The notes beneath the pieces were generated by a model that saw nothing but the letters and a program-made list of their open reading frames with translations, did no database searches and was not told the DNA's origin. From Rhizobium phaseoli (GTDB lineage Bacteria; Pseudomonadota; Alphaproteobacteria; Rhizobiales; Rhizobiaceae): DNA of 64,000 nt. The DNA lies in contig NZ_WUFT01000013.1 in assembly GCF_010668805.1 (NCBI RefSeq), positions 62,001 to 126,000 on the forward strand. Reading direction: 5' to 3'. This document shows, in pieces, positions 26,704 to 36,474 of the stretch (positions within the stretch are counted from its first letter, which is position 1; every line of letters begins with the position of its first letter). Made by a program: the position numbers and the translations under genes.

Positions 26704-27486
26704 TTGAGCGACCACATTCGCACACGACATGACGGAGGCGTCCTCGAAGTCGTCATCGACCGGCCGAAGGCGAACGCCATCGACCTGGCGACCAGCCGTG
26801 CCCTGGGATTGATCTTCCGGGATTTCCGCGACGATCCTGAATTGCGTGTCGCCATCGTGTCGGGTGCGGGCGAGAAGTTTTTCTGCGCCGGCTGGGACCT
26901 CAAGGCGGCAGCATTAGGCGATGCGGTCGACGGCGATTATGGCGTCGGCGGTTTCGGCGGGCTGCAGGAGCTGCGCGATCTCAACAAGCCTGTCATCTGT
27001 GCGGTCAACGGCATCTGTTGCGGCGGCGGACTGGAGATCGCACTCTCAGCCGACCTGATCATCGCCGCCGAACATGCGACCTTTGCGCTGCCGGAAATCC
27101 GCTCCGGTACGGTTGCCGATGCGGCCTCGATCAAGCTGCCGAAGCGCATCCCTTATCATATCGCCATGGACATGCTTTTGACCGGACGCTGGCTCGACGT
27201 TCATGAGGCGCATCGCTGGGGTTTCGTCAACGAGGTCCTGCCGGCCGAGCGGCTGATGCAGAGAGCCTGGGAGCTTGCCCGCCTGCTCGCGAGCGGGCCG
27301 CCGCTCGTCTATGCGGCGATCAAGGAAATCGTGCGCGAAGCGGAGGGTTCGACGTTCCAGACTGCCATGAACAAGGTCACCAAGCGGCAGTTTGCAACGG
27401 TCGACAGGCTCTATTCGAGCCAAGACCAATTGGAAGGCGCGCGGGCCTTCGCCGAGAAGCGAAACCCTATCTGGAAAGGACAATAA
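26704..27486 (+). CDS. enoyl-CoA hydratase/isomerase, CaiD-like (carnitinyl-CoA dehydratase)
   Basis: A 260-residue crotonase-fold enzyme. The oxyanion-hole regions are FFCAGWDLKAAA and CCGGGLEIALSADLII, the latter with the Glu used by CaiD, and LPEIRSGTVADAASIKLPKR matches CaiD's loop. It likely interconverts carnitinyl-CoA and crotonobetainyl-CoA, or epimerises D-carnitinyl-CoA. The start is a TTG (26704) with GGAGGAGG eight bases upstream. It belongs to the carnitine operon and follows the synthetase by six bases. Confidence 0.86.
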   Translation: MSDHIRTRHDGGVLEVVIDRPKANAIDLATSRALGLIFRDFRDDPELRVAIVSGAGEKFFCAGWDLKAAALGDAVDGDYGVGGFGGLQELRDLNKPVICAVNGICCGGGLEIALSADLIIAAEHATFALPEIRSGTVADAASIKLPKRIPYHIAMDMLLTGRWLDVHEAHRWGFVNEVLPAERLMQRAWELARLLASGPPLVYAAIKEIVREAEGSTFQTAMNKVTKRQFATVDRLYSSQDQLEGARAFAEKRNPIWKGQ

Positions 27487-27604
27487 CGAGGCGGCGGCAA
27501 CCGCAATGTTTTCCCGCATGATGCGGGCACCGAAGGCGGAGAGGAAACCGCCTGCGGATCTGCCCGGAAGTTCTGTCAACGCACAATAAAGAAGGAACTG
27601 GGGA

Positions 27605-29194
27605 ATGAACGACTATACCAAATTTCTCGCAAGCCGCGTCACCGCAGGCGGGCTCAGCCGCCGCGAATTCATGGGACGCGCCATGGCAGCGGGCATCACA
27701 CTTGCCGTCGCCGACAAGCTCTTTACCGAAAGTGCCGAAGCCGCAGAACCGAAGCGCGGCGGCCACCTGAAGCTCGGCCTCGAAGGCGGGGCCGCCACCG
27801 ATTCCAATGATCCGGCGAAATTCCTGTCGCAGTTCATGTTCTGCGTCGGCCGCTGCTGGGGTGACATGCTGGTTGAATCCGACCCGCTGACCGGTGCCGC
27901 GGTGCCCGCGCTTGCCGAATCCTGGGAGCCGTCGAAAGACGCGGCGACCTGGACCTTCAAGATCCGCAAGGGTGTCAAGTTCCACGATGGCAAGGAACTG
28001 ACGATCGACGACGTCGTTGCGACGCTGAAGCGTCACACTGATAAAAAGTCTGAATCCGGCGCGCTCGGCGTTCTCGGCTCGATCAAGGAAATCAAGGCCG
28101 ACGGCGGCAATCTCGTACTGACGCTCAGCGAAGGCAATGCCGACATGCCATTGCTGCTGTCGGACTACCATCTGGTCATCCAGCCGAACGGAGGCGTCGA
28201 CGATCCGCTCGCCTCGATCGGCACCGGTCCCTATAAGCTGACGAGCTTCGAGGCCGGCGTTCGCGCCACCTTCGAAAAGAACAAGGACGACTGGCGCAGC
28301 GACCGGGGTTACGTCGATTCGATCGAAGTCATCGGCATGAATGACGCGACCGCGCGCATCGCGGCCCTGTCGTCCGGCCAGGTGCACTATATCAACCGCG
28401 TCGATCCGAAGACCGTCAATCTGCTGAAGCGCGCGCCCAATGTCGAGATCCTCTCAACCGCCGGCCGCGGCCATTACGTCTTCATCATGCACTGCGACAA
28501 GGCGCCGTTTGACAATAACGACCTGCGCCTGGCGCTCAAATACGCCATGGACCGCGAAACCATGGTGCAGAAGATCCTCGGCGGTTACGGCAAGGTCGGC
28601 AACGACTTTCCGATCAACAGCACCTATGCCCTATTCCCCGAGGGCATCGAGCAGCGCGTCTACGATCCTGACAAGGCCGCCTTCCACTACAAGAAATCGG
28701 GCCATAGCGGCTCGGTGCTTCTGCGCACTTCCGAAGTCGCCTTCCCCGGCGGCGTCGACGCCGCGGTTCTTTACCAGGAAAGCTGCAAGAAGGCCGGGAT
28801 CGAGATCGAGGTCAAGCGCGAACCGGGCGACGGCTACTGGACCAACGTCTGGAACGTCCAGCCCTTCTCGACCTCCTACTGGGGCGGCCGTCCGACGCAG
28901 GACCAGATGTATTCCACCGCCTATCTCTCGACGGCGGACTGGAACGACACCAAGTTCAAGCGTCCCGACTTCGACAAGCTGCTGTTGCAGGCCCGCTCCG
29001 AACTGGATGAAGCCAAGCGCAAGGACATGTACCGCGCCATGGCGATGATGGTGCGCGACGAAGGCGGCGTGATCCTGCCGATGTTCAACGACTTCGTGAA
29101 CGCCTCCACCAAGCAGGTGAAGGGTTATGTCCACGATATCGGTAACGACATGTCGAACGGTTATGTCGCAACCCGCGTCTGGCTGGACGCCTGA
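27605..29194 (+). CDS. ABC transporter substrate-binding protein, peptide/DppA family
   Basis: A 529-residue family-5 extracellular binding protein. It has a twin-arginine signal (SRREFMGRAMAAGITLAVA), then PKRGGHLKLGLEGGA and WTFKIRKGVKFHDGKELT, both diagnostic of SBP_bac_5. Given the operon, carnitine, acyl-carnitine or another betaine is the likely ligand rather than a peptide. Small hairpins in the 118-base gap before it and after its stop (GGGCG-AAA-CGCCC, 29196-29208) may set its level above that of the other subunits. Confidence 0.88.
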   Translation: MNDYTKFLASRVTAGGLSRREFMGRAMAAGITLAVADKLFTESAEAAEPKRGGHLKLGLEGGAATDSNDPAKFLSQFMFCVGRCWGDMLVESDPLTGAAVPALAESWEPSKDAATWTFKIRKGVKFHDGKELTIDDVVATLKRHTDKKSESGALGVLGSIKEIKADGGNLVLTLSEGNADMPLLLSDYHLVIQPNGGVDDPLASIGTGPYKLTSFEAGVRATFEKNKDDWRSDRGYVDSIEVIGMNDATARIAALSSGQVHYINRVDPKTVNLLKRAPNVEILSTAGRGHYVFIMHCDKAPFDNNDLRLALKYAMDRETMVQKILGGYGKVGNDFPINSTYALFPEGIEQRVYDPDKAAFHYKKSGHSGSVLLRTSEVAFPGGVDAAVLYQESCKKAGIEIEVKREPGDGYWTNVWNVQPFSTSYWGGRPTQDQMYSTAYLSTADWNDTKFKRPDFDKLLLQARSELDEAKRKDMYRAMAMMVRDEGGVILPMFNDFVNASTKQVKGYVHDIGNDMSNGYVATRVWLDA

Positions 29195-29283
29195 GGGGCG
29201 AAACGCCCTTTGATCTCCGACGAAGCCGGGGCCGCGGGATGAAACCTGCGGTCCCTCCTGACGTTTTACGAGAGGCCTTCGCC

Positions 29284-30291
29284 ATGACCAATCCTGTCCC
29301 GAGCAATATTTTGCCGGGCTTGAGGTTCCGGCAGCGTTTTCCGCTGCTTGCCCTCATCCTCGAGCGCTTCGTGCTCAGCATCGTGCTGCTTTTCGCCGTT
29401 TCCATCCTGATCTTCGGCGGGCTGGAAGCTCTGCCCGGCGATTTCGCCACAACCTATCTCGGCCAGTCGGCAACACCGCAAGCCGTTGCCAATATTCGTC
29501 AGGATCTCGGACTGAACCGTCCGGTCACGACGCGCTACGTCGAATGGCTCGGCAACGCCGTCCAGGGGGACTTCGGCACCTCCTGGGCCAGCAAGAATTC
29601 GGTGAGCGAGCAGATCGGCAAACGCCTTGGCAATTCGCTCTTTCTGGCGGCTTTCGCCGCGGTGATATCAGTGCCGCTCGCCGTCGGCCTCGGCATGTTC
29701 TCGGTGCATTTCCGCAACCGCCTGCCGGACAAGATCATCAATGTGATCTCGCTTGCGGCGATCTCGCTGCCGGAATTCTTCATCGGCTACTTGCTGATCC
29801 TCTTCTTCGCGGTGAAGCTCGGTATCGCCACCTTTCCGGCGACGGTCTATGACAGTATGGGCTTCGTCGAGCGGTTGAAGGCGATCGCGCTGCCGACGGC
29901 AACCCTGGTGCTCGTCGTGCTCGCCCACATGATGCGGATGACGCGGGCCGCCATCCTCTCGGTGATGTCTTCGGCCTATATGGAGACTGCCGAGCTGAAA
30001 GGCCTCAGCGCCTTCCGCTCGATCGTCAAGCACGCCGCACCCAATGCGCTGGCGCCGATCATCAACGTCGTCGCGCTGAATCTCGCCTATCTCGTCGTCG
30101 GCGTCGTCGTTGTCGAAGTGGTCTTCGTCTATCCCGGCATGGGGCAATATATGGTCGATGCGGTCACCGTGCGCGACATGCCGGTCGTGCAGGCCTGCGG
30201 CCTGATCTTCGCGGCCGTCTATATCTTCCTCAATATGACGGCCGATATTCTGGCGATCGTCGCCAATCCCCGGCTGAGGCATCCGCGATGA
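29284..30291 (+). CDS. ABC transporter permease, DppB type
   Basis: A 335-residue membrane protein with about six helices and the OppB/DppB layout: N-terminal helix (FVLSIVLLFAVSILIFGGLE), periplasmic loop RQDLGLNRPVTTRYVEWLGN, and the EAA loop ETAELKGLSAFRSIVKHAAP. Its stop overlaps the ATG of the partner permease. ATG 29284 follows an AGAGGCC site. Confidence 0.88.
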   Translation: MTNPVPSNILPGLRFRQRFPLLALILERFVLSIVLLFAVSILIFGGLEALPGDFATTYLGQSATPQAVANIRQDLGLNRPVTTRYVEWLGNAVQGDFGTSWASKNSVSEQIGKRLGNSLFLAAFAAVISVPLAVGLGMFSVHFRNRLPDKIINVISLAAISLPEFFIGYLLILFFAVKLGIATFPATVYDSMGFVERLKAIALPTATLVLVVLAHMMRMTRAAILSVMSSAYMETAELKGLSAFRSIVKHAAPNALAPIINVVALNLAYLVVGVVVVEVVFVYPGMGQYMVDAVTVRDMPVVQACGLIFAAVYIFLNMTADILAIVANPRLRHPR

Positions 30292-31115
30292 GATTGAGAT
30301 ACATCCCCATCACCGCCTGGATCGGCATCACCGGCATCGCCATCGCCTTCATCTTCGCGCTCTTTGCACCCTGGCTCGCCCCCTATGGCGAGACGCAGGT
30401 CGTCGGCGACGTCTGGCAGCTGCCGGATGATCACTATATCTTCGGCCTCGACAATCTCGGCCGCGACATTCTCTCGCGCCTGATGTACGGCGCGCGCACG
30501 ACACTGCTGGTCTCGTCCGCCGCCACCATCATCTCCTTCTCCCTCGGCATCATCCTGAGCTTCACCGCTGCCGTCTCGCGTGGCATCATCGACACGGTGT
30601 TCTCGCGCTTCAACGATCTGATGATGTCGATCCCGACGCTGATCTTCGCGCTGGTGGTTCTTGCGGTCCTGCCGCAGAACATCATCGTCCTGATCCTGGT
30701 AATGGCGATCCTCGATTCCACCCGCGTCTATCGTCTCGGCCGCGCCGTGGCGCTCGATGTCGCGGTGATGGAATTCGTCGAGGCGGCCAAGCTGCGCGGC
30801 GAAGGCAAGCTCTGGATCATCTTCCGCGAAATCCTGCCGAACACGCTGTCGCCTCTGCTTGCCGAGTTCGGGCTGCGCTTCGCCTTCTCGATCCTGTTCC
30901 TCTCGACGCTTTCCTTCCTCGGCCTCGGCATTCAGCCGCCGGCGGCCGATTGGGGCGGCATGGTCAAGGACAACAAGGACGGTATCATCTTCGGCATCTC
31001 CGCCGCGCTGGTGCCGGGCACGGCGATCGCCGTTCTCGCGGTCTGCGTCAACCTCGTTGTCGACTGGCTCCTGAAACGTACATCCAGCCTCAAGGGAGGG
31101 CGCGGCGATGCCTGA
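30288..31115 (+). CDS. ABC transporter permease, DppC type
   Basis: A 275-residue DppC/OppC permease with FGLDNLGRDILSRLMYGART near residue 50 and the EAA loop EFVEAAKLRGEGKLWIIFRE. It overlaps both the preceding permease (4 bases) and the ATPase gene (8 bases), so the transporter is translated as a coupled set. Confidence 0.88.
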   Translation: MRLRYIPITAWIGITGIAIAFIFALFAPWLAPYGETQVVGDVWQLPDDHYIFGLDNLGRDILSRLMYGARTTLLVSSAATIISFSLGIILSFTAAVSRGIIDTVFSRFNDLMMSIPTLIFALVVLAVLPQNIIVLILVMAILDSTRVYRLGRAVALDVAVMEFVEAAKLRGEGKLWIIFREILPNTLSPLLAEFGLRFAFSILFLSTLSFLGLGIQPPAADWGGMVKDNKDGIIFGISAALVPGTAIAVLAVCVNLVVDWLLKRTSSLKGGRGDA

Positions 31116-32739
31116 GCTTCTTTCGGTTCGCAATCTGAAGATCGAAGCAACCAGCTATCCGCCCGGCGAACCACCCAAGCGGGTGACGATCGTCGACGGC
31201 GTTTCCTTCGACCTGCAGAAAGGCAAGGTTCTGGGCCTGATCGGCGAATCGGGCGCCGGCAAGTCGACGATCGGCCTCGCTGCACTCGCCTATGGCCGGG
31301 GCGGCGCCGAAATCACCGGCGGCGAGGTACGGCTCGACGGCGCCGATATCCTGCCGCTGGGGAAGAACGGCATCCGGAAAATCCGCGGCGCCCGGGTCTG
31401 CTATGTCGCGCAATCGGCGGCCGCCGCCTTCAATCCGGCGCACCGGCTCGGCGATCAGGTGATCGAAGCGTCGCTCAAACATGGGTTGATGAGCAGGGAG
31501 GAGGCGCGCAAACGGGCGCTTTATCTGTTTCGGGTCCTTGGCCTGCCCAATCCTGAAACCTTCGGCGAGCGCTTCGCCCATCAGGTCTCCGGCGGTCAAT
31601 TGCAGCGGGCGATGACGGCGATGGCGCTCTGTTCCAACCCCGAACTCATCGTTTTCGACGAGCCGACCACAGCCCTTGACGTCACCACGCAGATCGACGT
31701 GCTGGCGGCAATCAAACATGCCATCGAGGAAACCCATACGGCCGCCCTCTATATCACCCACGACCTTGCCGTCGTCGCCCAGATATCCGACGACATCATG
31801 GTGCTGCGCCACGGCAAGCAGGTGGAATATGGCAGCGTCCAGCAGATCATCGAGGCGCCGCGGGAAGAGTATACGCGCGCGCTCGTCAATGTCAGGCAGG
31901 CCTATCGCGAGGAGGCCGCCGACCAGTCTGCCGCACTTCTCAAGGTGGAAAATGTCAGCGCCGAATATTCCAACGGCTTCAAGGTGCTGCACGATGTCTC
32001 GCTGCACGTGCCGAAGGGGCAGACGCTCGCCGTCGTCGGCGAATCCGGTTCGGGAAAATCATCCCTGGCACGCGTCATCACCGGCCTGTTGCCGCCAAGC
32101 AGCGGCCGCATCGTCTTCGGCGGCAGACTGCTGATGCCTGGCCTGAAGAGCCGGCCGAACGACGACCTCAGGCGTATTCAGCTGATCTACCAGATGGCCG
32201 ATACGGCGATGAACCCGCGGCAGACGGTCCGCGACATCATCGGCCGCCCGCTGACCTTCTATTATGGCCTCAGAGGTGCTGAGAAAACCGCCCGGGTGAA
32301 GGAATTGCTCGACCAGATCGAGATGAGCAACGGCTTCATCGATCGTTATCCGGCCGAACTGTCCGGTGGACAGAAGCAGCGCGTGGCGATCGCCAGAGCC
32401 CTTGCCGCCAAGCCCGAACTCATCCTCTGCGATGAGCCGACCTCGGCGCTCGACCCGCTGGTGGCGGAGGGTATCCTCAAGCTGCTGCTCCGCCTCCAGA
32501 AAGAAGAGCAGCTGTCCTATGTCTTCATCACCCATGACATCGCGATCGTCCGGGCGATCGCCGACAGCGTGGCGGTGATGCATCGCGGCAGGCTGGTACG
32601 GTTCGGGCCAAAATCGACGGCGCTGTCGCCACCCTTCGACGACTACACCGATCTGCTTTTGAAATCCGTGCCGGAAATGGAAATCGGCTGGCTGGAACGT
32701 GTGCTTGCGACGCGACGCATGGAGAGCGCCGGCCATTGA
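31108..32739 (+). CDS. ABC transporter ATPase, fused DppD-DppF
   Basis: A 543-residue protein with two complete ABC ATPase domains, fusing what are usually separate DppD and DppF. Domain 1 has GESGAGKST and VSGGQLQRAMTAMAL; domain 2 has GESGSGKSS and LSGGQKQRVAIARALA with CDEPTSALDP. Both Walker B regions and H-loops (YITHDLAVV, FITHDIAIV) are intact. It completes the carnitine-operon importer. Confidence 0.89.
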   Translation: MPELLSVRNLKIEATSYPPGEPPKRVTIVDGVSFDLQKGKVLGLIGESGAGKSTIGLAALAYGRGGAEITGGEVRLDGADILPLGKNGIRKIRGARVCYVAQSAAAAFNPAHRLGDQVIEASLKHGLMSREEARKRALYLFRVLGLPNPETFGERFAHQVSGGQLQRAMTAMALCSNPELIVFDEPTTALDVTTQIDVLAAIKHAIEETHTAALYITHDLAVVAQISDDIMVLRHGKQVEYGSVQQIIEAPREEYTRALVNVRQAYREEAADQSAALLKVENVSAEYSNGFKVLHDVSLHVPKGQTLAVVGESGSGKSSLARVITGLLPPSSGRIVFGGRLLMPGLKSRPNDDLRRIQLIYQMADTAMNPRQTVRDIIGRPLTFYYGLRGAEKTARVKELLDQIEMSNGFIDRYPAELSGGQKQRVAIARALAAKPELILCDEPTSALDPLVAEGILKLLLRLQKEEQLSYVFITHDIAIVRAIADSVAVMHRGRLVRFGPKSTALSPPFDDYTDLLLKSVPEMEIGWLERVLATRRMESAGH

Positions 32740-32766
32740 ATCGGCCGATCACTGAAAGGAATAAAC

Positions 32767-34770
32767 ATGGGCTCGCGCGGCTTCGCCACCATCGAAAATG
32801 AATGGATCACGCTGAAGGACGGAACGCGGCTTGCCGCGCGCATCTGGATGCCCGACGGCGCGGAGCAGGATCCTGTTCCCGCCGTCTTCGAACTCCTGCC
32901 CTATCGCAAACGCGATGGAACCTGCCTTAGGGACGAGTCGACCTATCCAGTGTTTGCGGCCGCAGGCATTGCCGGCGTGCGCGTCGATATCCGGGGATCG
33001 GGAGAATCCGATGGCGTCATCGACGGCGAATATACCGAGCTCGAGCTTGCCAATGCCTGCGAGCTGATCGCCTGGATTGCCGCCCAGCCATGGTCGAACG
33101 GCTCGGTCGGCATGATGGGCATCTCCTGGGGCGGGTTCAACAGCCTGCAGGTTGCGGCATTGCGCCCGCCGGCGCTGAAAGCCGTCATCTCGATCGCCTC
33201 GACCGTCGACCGCTACAATGACGATATCCACTACAAGAACGGCTGCCATCTCTCGGCCCAGCTCTCCTGGGCAGCGACGATGCTCGGCTACCAGTCGCGT
33301 GCCCCCGATCCGGCCCTGGTCGGCGAGCGCTGGAAGGAAATGTGGCTGGAGCGCTTGGCAGGCGAACCCTTCTTCATGGAGGAGTGGCTGGCCCACCAGC
33401 GGCGCGACGATTTCTGGCGTCACGGTTCGATCTCAGAGGATTTTTCAAGCGTCGAGATCCCAACCTTGGTGATCGCCGGCTGGGCCGATGGCTACCGCAA
33501 CACGCCGCTGATGGCGGTCGAGGGCCTGGGCGATAAAGCCAAGGCGTTGATCGGCCCCTGGGTGCACAAATACCCGCACTTCGCCTGGCCGAAACCGCGC
33601 ACGGATTTCCACGGCGAAGCGATCGCCTGGTGGAACAAGTGGCTGCGTGACGAGGACAACGGCATCGACGGGCTGCCGCAGGTCCGTGCCTATATTCTCG
33701 ATGCCATCCGCCCTGCGCTGCGCCGTGACAGCGATCCGGGTTTCTGGATCGCCAAGGATGTCTGGACGCCGCCGCACATGCAATGCTTCTATGTAGAGCA
33801 ATTCGGCAGGCTGACGGAGGGCATGCCGATCCCGCATGCGCCCGAACATCCCGTCTATGTGAGATCTCCCCTCGACACCGGGACGGCATCCGGGGAATAT
33901 TTCACGCTGAAGCCGGATGCCGAAATGGCGGTCGATCAGCGCTCGGACGATGCCGGCTCATTGGTTTTCGATACGATGCCGCTTGCCGGCGATTGCGACT
34001 ATCTCGGCCGGCCGGTGCTGACGCTTGCGCTACGTCCCGGCGGGGCGGGCGGCAATCTCTGCGCCCGGCTGGTCGACATCCATCCGGATGGCACGGCCAC
34101 GCGTGTCGCCTTCGGCGTCGTCAATCTCACCCACCGCGACGGCAATGCCGATCCCAAGCCGCTGATCCCGGGCGAGACGGTGTCGATCCGGCTCGCGCTC
34201 GACGCCTGCGGTTATCGCTTCCGCAAGGGGCATCGCATCCGTCTTTCGCTGTCGACGGCCTATTGGCCGATGATCCTTCCGCCGCCTGAGGATGAGGGGA
34301 TCGAGATCGATATGGCGTCGCTCGGCCTGGGGCTGCCGGTGCTCGGCGACCATCGCAGGATCGAAATCGACGAACCGGCCAATCCCGATCCTCTGCCAAA
34401 ATACATTGAGCATGCGGCGGCTGCGACGAAACGGCGGGTCGTCCGCGACCTCTCGGCCAACCGGACGGAGTATCGCATCCACGAGGATACCGGGCTCCAC
34501 GAACATCCGCAGACGGGCCTGTCGACCCGGCAGTTGCGCGAGGAAGTCTGGTCGATTTCACCGGATGATCCGCTGTCGATGACGGGAACATCGACCTGGA
34601 CCTGCGACATGCGCCGCCCCGGCTGGTTCGTCCGCACCGTCTCAACGGCACGGATTGCCTGCACTGCGACCGATTGGATCATCAGCGCCGTCGTCACCGC
34701 TTTCGAGGACGACGTGCAGATCTTCGAAAAGGTCTTTGCGGAAAAGCGGATCCCACGCGACCTGATGTGA
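32767..34770 (+). CDS. CocE/NonD family hydrolase (X-Pro dipeptidyl-peptidase-like)
   Basis: A 667-residue serine hydrolase: alpha/beta fold with nucleophile Ser120 in GISWGGFNS, Asp in the VDIRGSGESDG oxyanion region, and a C-terminal jelly-roll domain (DCDYLGRPVLTLALRPGG, KGHRIRLSLSTAYWP). Members hydrolyse esters (cocaine esterase), cephalosporin esters or amides. There is no signal peptide, so it acts in the cytoplasm. It is the last gene of the carnitine operon, 27 bases after the ATPase; an O-acyl-carnitine or choline/betaine ester is an attractive substrate, by inference. Confidence 0.85.
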   Translation: MGSRGFATIENEWITLKDGTRLAARIWMPDGAEQDPVPAVFELLPYRKRDGTCLRDESTYPVFAAAGIAGVRVDIRGSGESDGVIDGEYTELELANACELIAWIAAQPWSNGSVGMMGISWGGFNSLQVAALRPPALKAVISIASTVDRYNDDIHYKNGCHLSAQLSWAATMLGYQSRAPDPALVGERWKEMWLERLAGEPFFMEEWLAHQRRDDFWRHGSISEDFSSVEIPTLVIAGWADGYRNTPLMAVEGLGDKAKALIGPWVHKYPHFAWPKPRTDFHGEAIAWWNKWLRDEDNGIDGLPQVRAYILDAIRPALRRDSDPGFWIAKDVWTPPHMQCFYVEQFGRLTEGMPIPHAPEHPVYVRSPLDTGTASGEYFTLKPDAEMAVDQRSDDAGSLVFDTMPLAGDCDYLGRPVLTLALRPGGAGGNLCARLVDIHPDGTATRVAFGVVNLTHRDGNADPKPLIPGETVSIRLALDACGYRFRKGHRIRLSLSTAYWPMILPPPEDEGIEIDMASLGLGLPVLGDHRRIEIDEPANPDPLPKYIEHAAAATKRRVVRDLSANRTEYRIHEDTGLHEHPQTGLSTRQLREEVWSISPDDPLSMTGTSTWTCDMRRPGWFVRTVSTARIACTATDWIISAVVTAFEDDVQIFEKVFAEKRIPRDLM

Positions 34771-34773
34771 TCG

Positions 34774-35685
34774 TCAGGGTGCTGCGAAATGCCGGACGGC
34801 CTCGCAGACGGCATGGAAGCCATCGCGTGCGCCATCGCTGATGTGGCGGGCGCGCAGCCAGGCATGCACCATCTGCGGTTCCTCCCGGAACCAGACTTCG
34901 ACGCCCTCGGCAGTGAGCCGGGCGGCATAGTGCCGGCCGTCGTCGCGGAGAGGATCGAAATGCGCCACCGTGATGAAGGCCGGCGGCAGCCCGGCCAGCG
35001 AAGCTGCCTGTAGCGGCTCGGCGATCTCATTTCCATCAGGCGCCTGCAGGATGTCGCGGTAATAGGCGACATCCGCCGTCGTCAGCCCTGGGGCTTCGGC
35101 CATCTCGACGTAAGAGCCTGTCGCAAGGTCCCCACCGAGCGCGGGGTAGATCAGGACCTGGCCAATGAGGCCTGACAGGCCCTCGTCGCGTGCACGCAGT
35201 GCAAGGCCCGCCGCGAGATTGCCGCCGGCGCTGTCGCCGATCAGGACGACCTTGCTGTTGGCGGAAAGCAGATGCTTCAACACGGTAAAGCCGTCATCCG
35301 TCTGTGCCGGCCAGCGATATTCCGGGGCCAGCCGGTAATCGACGGAAACGAGTTCCGCGCCGGCAAAATCGGCAATCTCGGCGCAGATGGCATGGTGGCT
35401 CTCGAGCGACCCGACAACGAAACCGCCGCCATGCAGATAGAGCAGGATGGTCCGCGTGACGATCTTCCGCGGACGATAGCGCCGGATCGGTATGCGCTGG
35501 AGCATGCCGTCGGCAAAGATCATCTCCGGGGGCAGCGGGCGGTCAAAGCGGGCGCAAAGAGCGTCATACCAATGCCGCTGTTGCTCGACCGACGCGTCAA
35601 CGGCGTCGGCGGGATAGAAGCTATCGCAGATCTCAAGAAACTGCAGGATGCCCCTTTCGGTGGGCGCAGGCGATGGAGCGGACAT
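34774..35685 (-). CDS. alpha/beta hydrolase, hormone-sensitive-lipase (esterase) family
   Basis: A 303-residue esterase. HGGG is at residues 85-88, the nucleophile Ser152 in GDSAGGNLAAG, the acid in VAHFDPLRDDG, and the His in MVHAWLR near the C-terminus. ATG 35685 has AAAGGA upstream; the open frame further upstream is not conserved. The gene is convergent with the CocE/NonD gene, three bases apart. It hydrolyses short-chain esters by family. Confidence 0.86.
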   Translation of the reverse strand: MSAPSPAPTERGILQFLEICDSFYPADAVDASVEQQRHWYDALCARFDRPLPPEMIFADGMLQRIPIRRYRPRKIVTRTILLYLHGGGFVVGSLESHHAICAEIADFAGAELVSVDYRLAPEYRWPAQTDDGFTVLKHLLSANSKVVLIGDSAGGNLAAGLALRARDEGLSGLIGQVLIYPALGGDLATGSYVEMAEAPGLTTADVAYYRDILQAPDGNEIAEPLQAASLAGLPPAFITVAHFDPLRDDGRHYAARLTAEGVEVWFREEPQMVHAWLRARHISDGARDGFHAVCEAVRHFAAP

Positions 35686-35949
35686 TGAAGGTCCTTTCGA
35701 TTTGGAACATGCAGACCCATGTCCCTGGCCGACTCTGCGCTCATCATGCGTCAATGTGACGGAAGCAATCTGTCTGGCCGCGACCCATGAATGTCGCGAC
35801 ACTCGATTATTTTGAACCCGCATTTCCAGGTTTCGGCTTTTTTTCAAAAAATCCGATATTTTTTCGTCGTCGACCCAAGGAATGCCTTCGGAGAAACGTC
35901 TCAATCTCGAAATAGCATCTTGCTGGATAGCTTGGGGGTAGGTGCGGAA

Positions 35950-36474
35950 TTGGATGCGGAGCTCATAGAACGAGCGCAGGGCGGCGACCGAGAGGCCTTC
36001 GGGCAACTGGTCTCGCGCCATTATGATTTCGTCCATGCGGCGGCATGGCGGTGGTCGGGCAGTTCCACCGACGCCGACGACATCGCCCAGGAGGTCTGCG
36101 TCAAACTCGGCGCCGCCATTCGCGGCTTTCGTGGCGCCAGCCGCTTCAGGACATGGCTCTATACGCTGACGCTCAATGCGGCCCGCGATCATAGGCGCAA
36201 GCTTGCGAGAGAAGAGCAGACATTCCGCGCCTATGCCGCCGAGCCGCAACAGGATTCGCCAGGCGGAAACGACGACCAGGTATCGAGCGAATTGTGGGCC
36301 GCCGTGCGCGCTTTGCCGGAACGGCAATGCGACGCCGTGCTGCTCGTCTATGGCGAAGGCCTCAGCCATTCAGCTGCCGCCGATGTCATGGGCTGCTCGG
36401 AAACGACCGTGTCCTGGCAGGTCCACGAGGCGCGCAAGCGGCTGAAGGCCATGCTCGGCAAGGAAGAGGTATGA
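35950..36474 (+). CDS. ECF-type RNA polymerase sigma factor
   Basis: A ~174-residue sigma-70 factor with region 2 (QGGDREAFGQLVSRHYDFVH, DADDIAQEVCVKL, FRTWLYTLTLNAARDHRRK) and region 4 (LPERQCDAVLLVYGEGLSHS, followed by a helix-turn-helix). No ATG is in frame near the conserved start; a TTG at 35950 (MDAELIERAQGG) is chosen, downstream of a G-rich stretch. The stop overlaps the start of the VWA gene, so the two are coupled and the VWA protein is the likely anti-sigma partner. Confidence 0.85.
   Translation: MDAELIERAQGGDREAFGQLVSRHYDFVHAAAWRWSGSSTDADDIAQEVCVKLGAAIRGFRGASRFRTWLYTLTLNAARDHRRKLAREEQTFRAYAAEPQQDSPGGNDDQVSSELWAAVRALPERQCDAVLLVYGEGLSHSAAADVMGCSETTVSWQVHEARKRLKAMLGKEEV

Noticed and set aside
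35880..35930. ECF-type autoregulatory promoter (GGAAT...GTC) before the sigma gene
   Set aside because: The spacing between the two elements is about 14 bases, shorter than the usual 16-17, so the match is not good enough to list.
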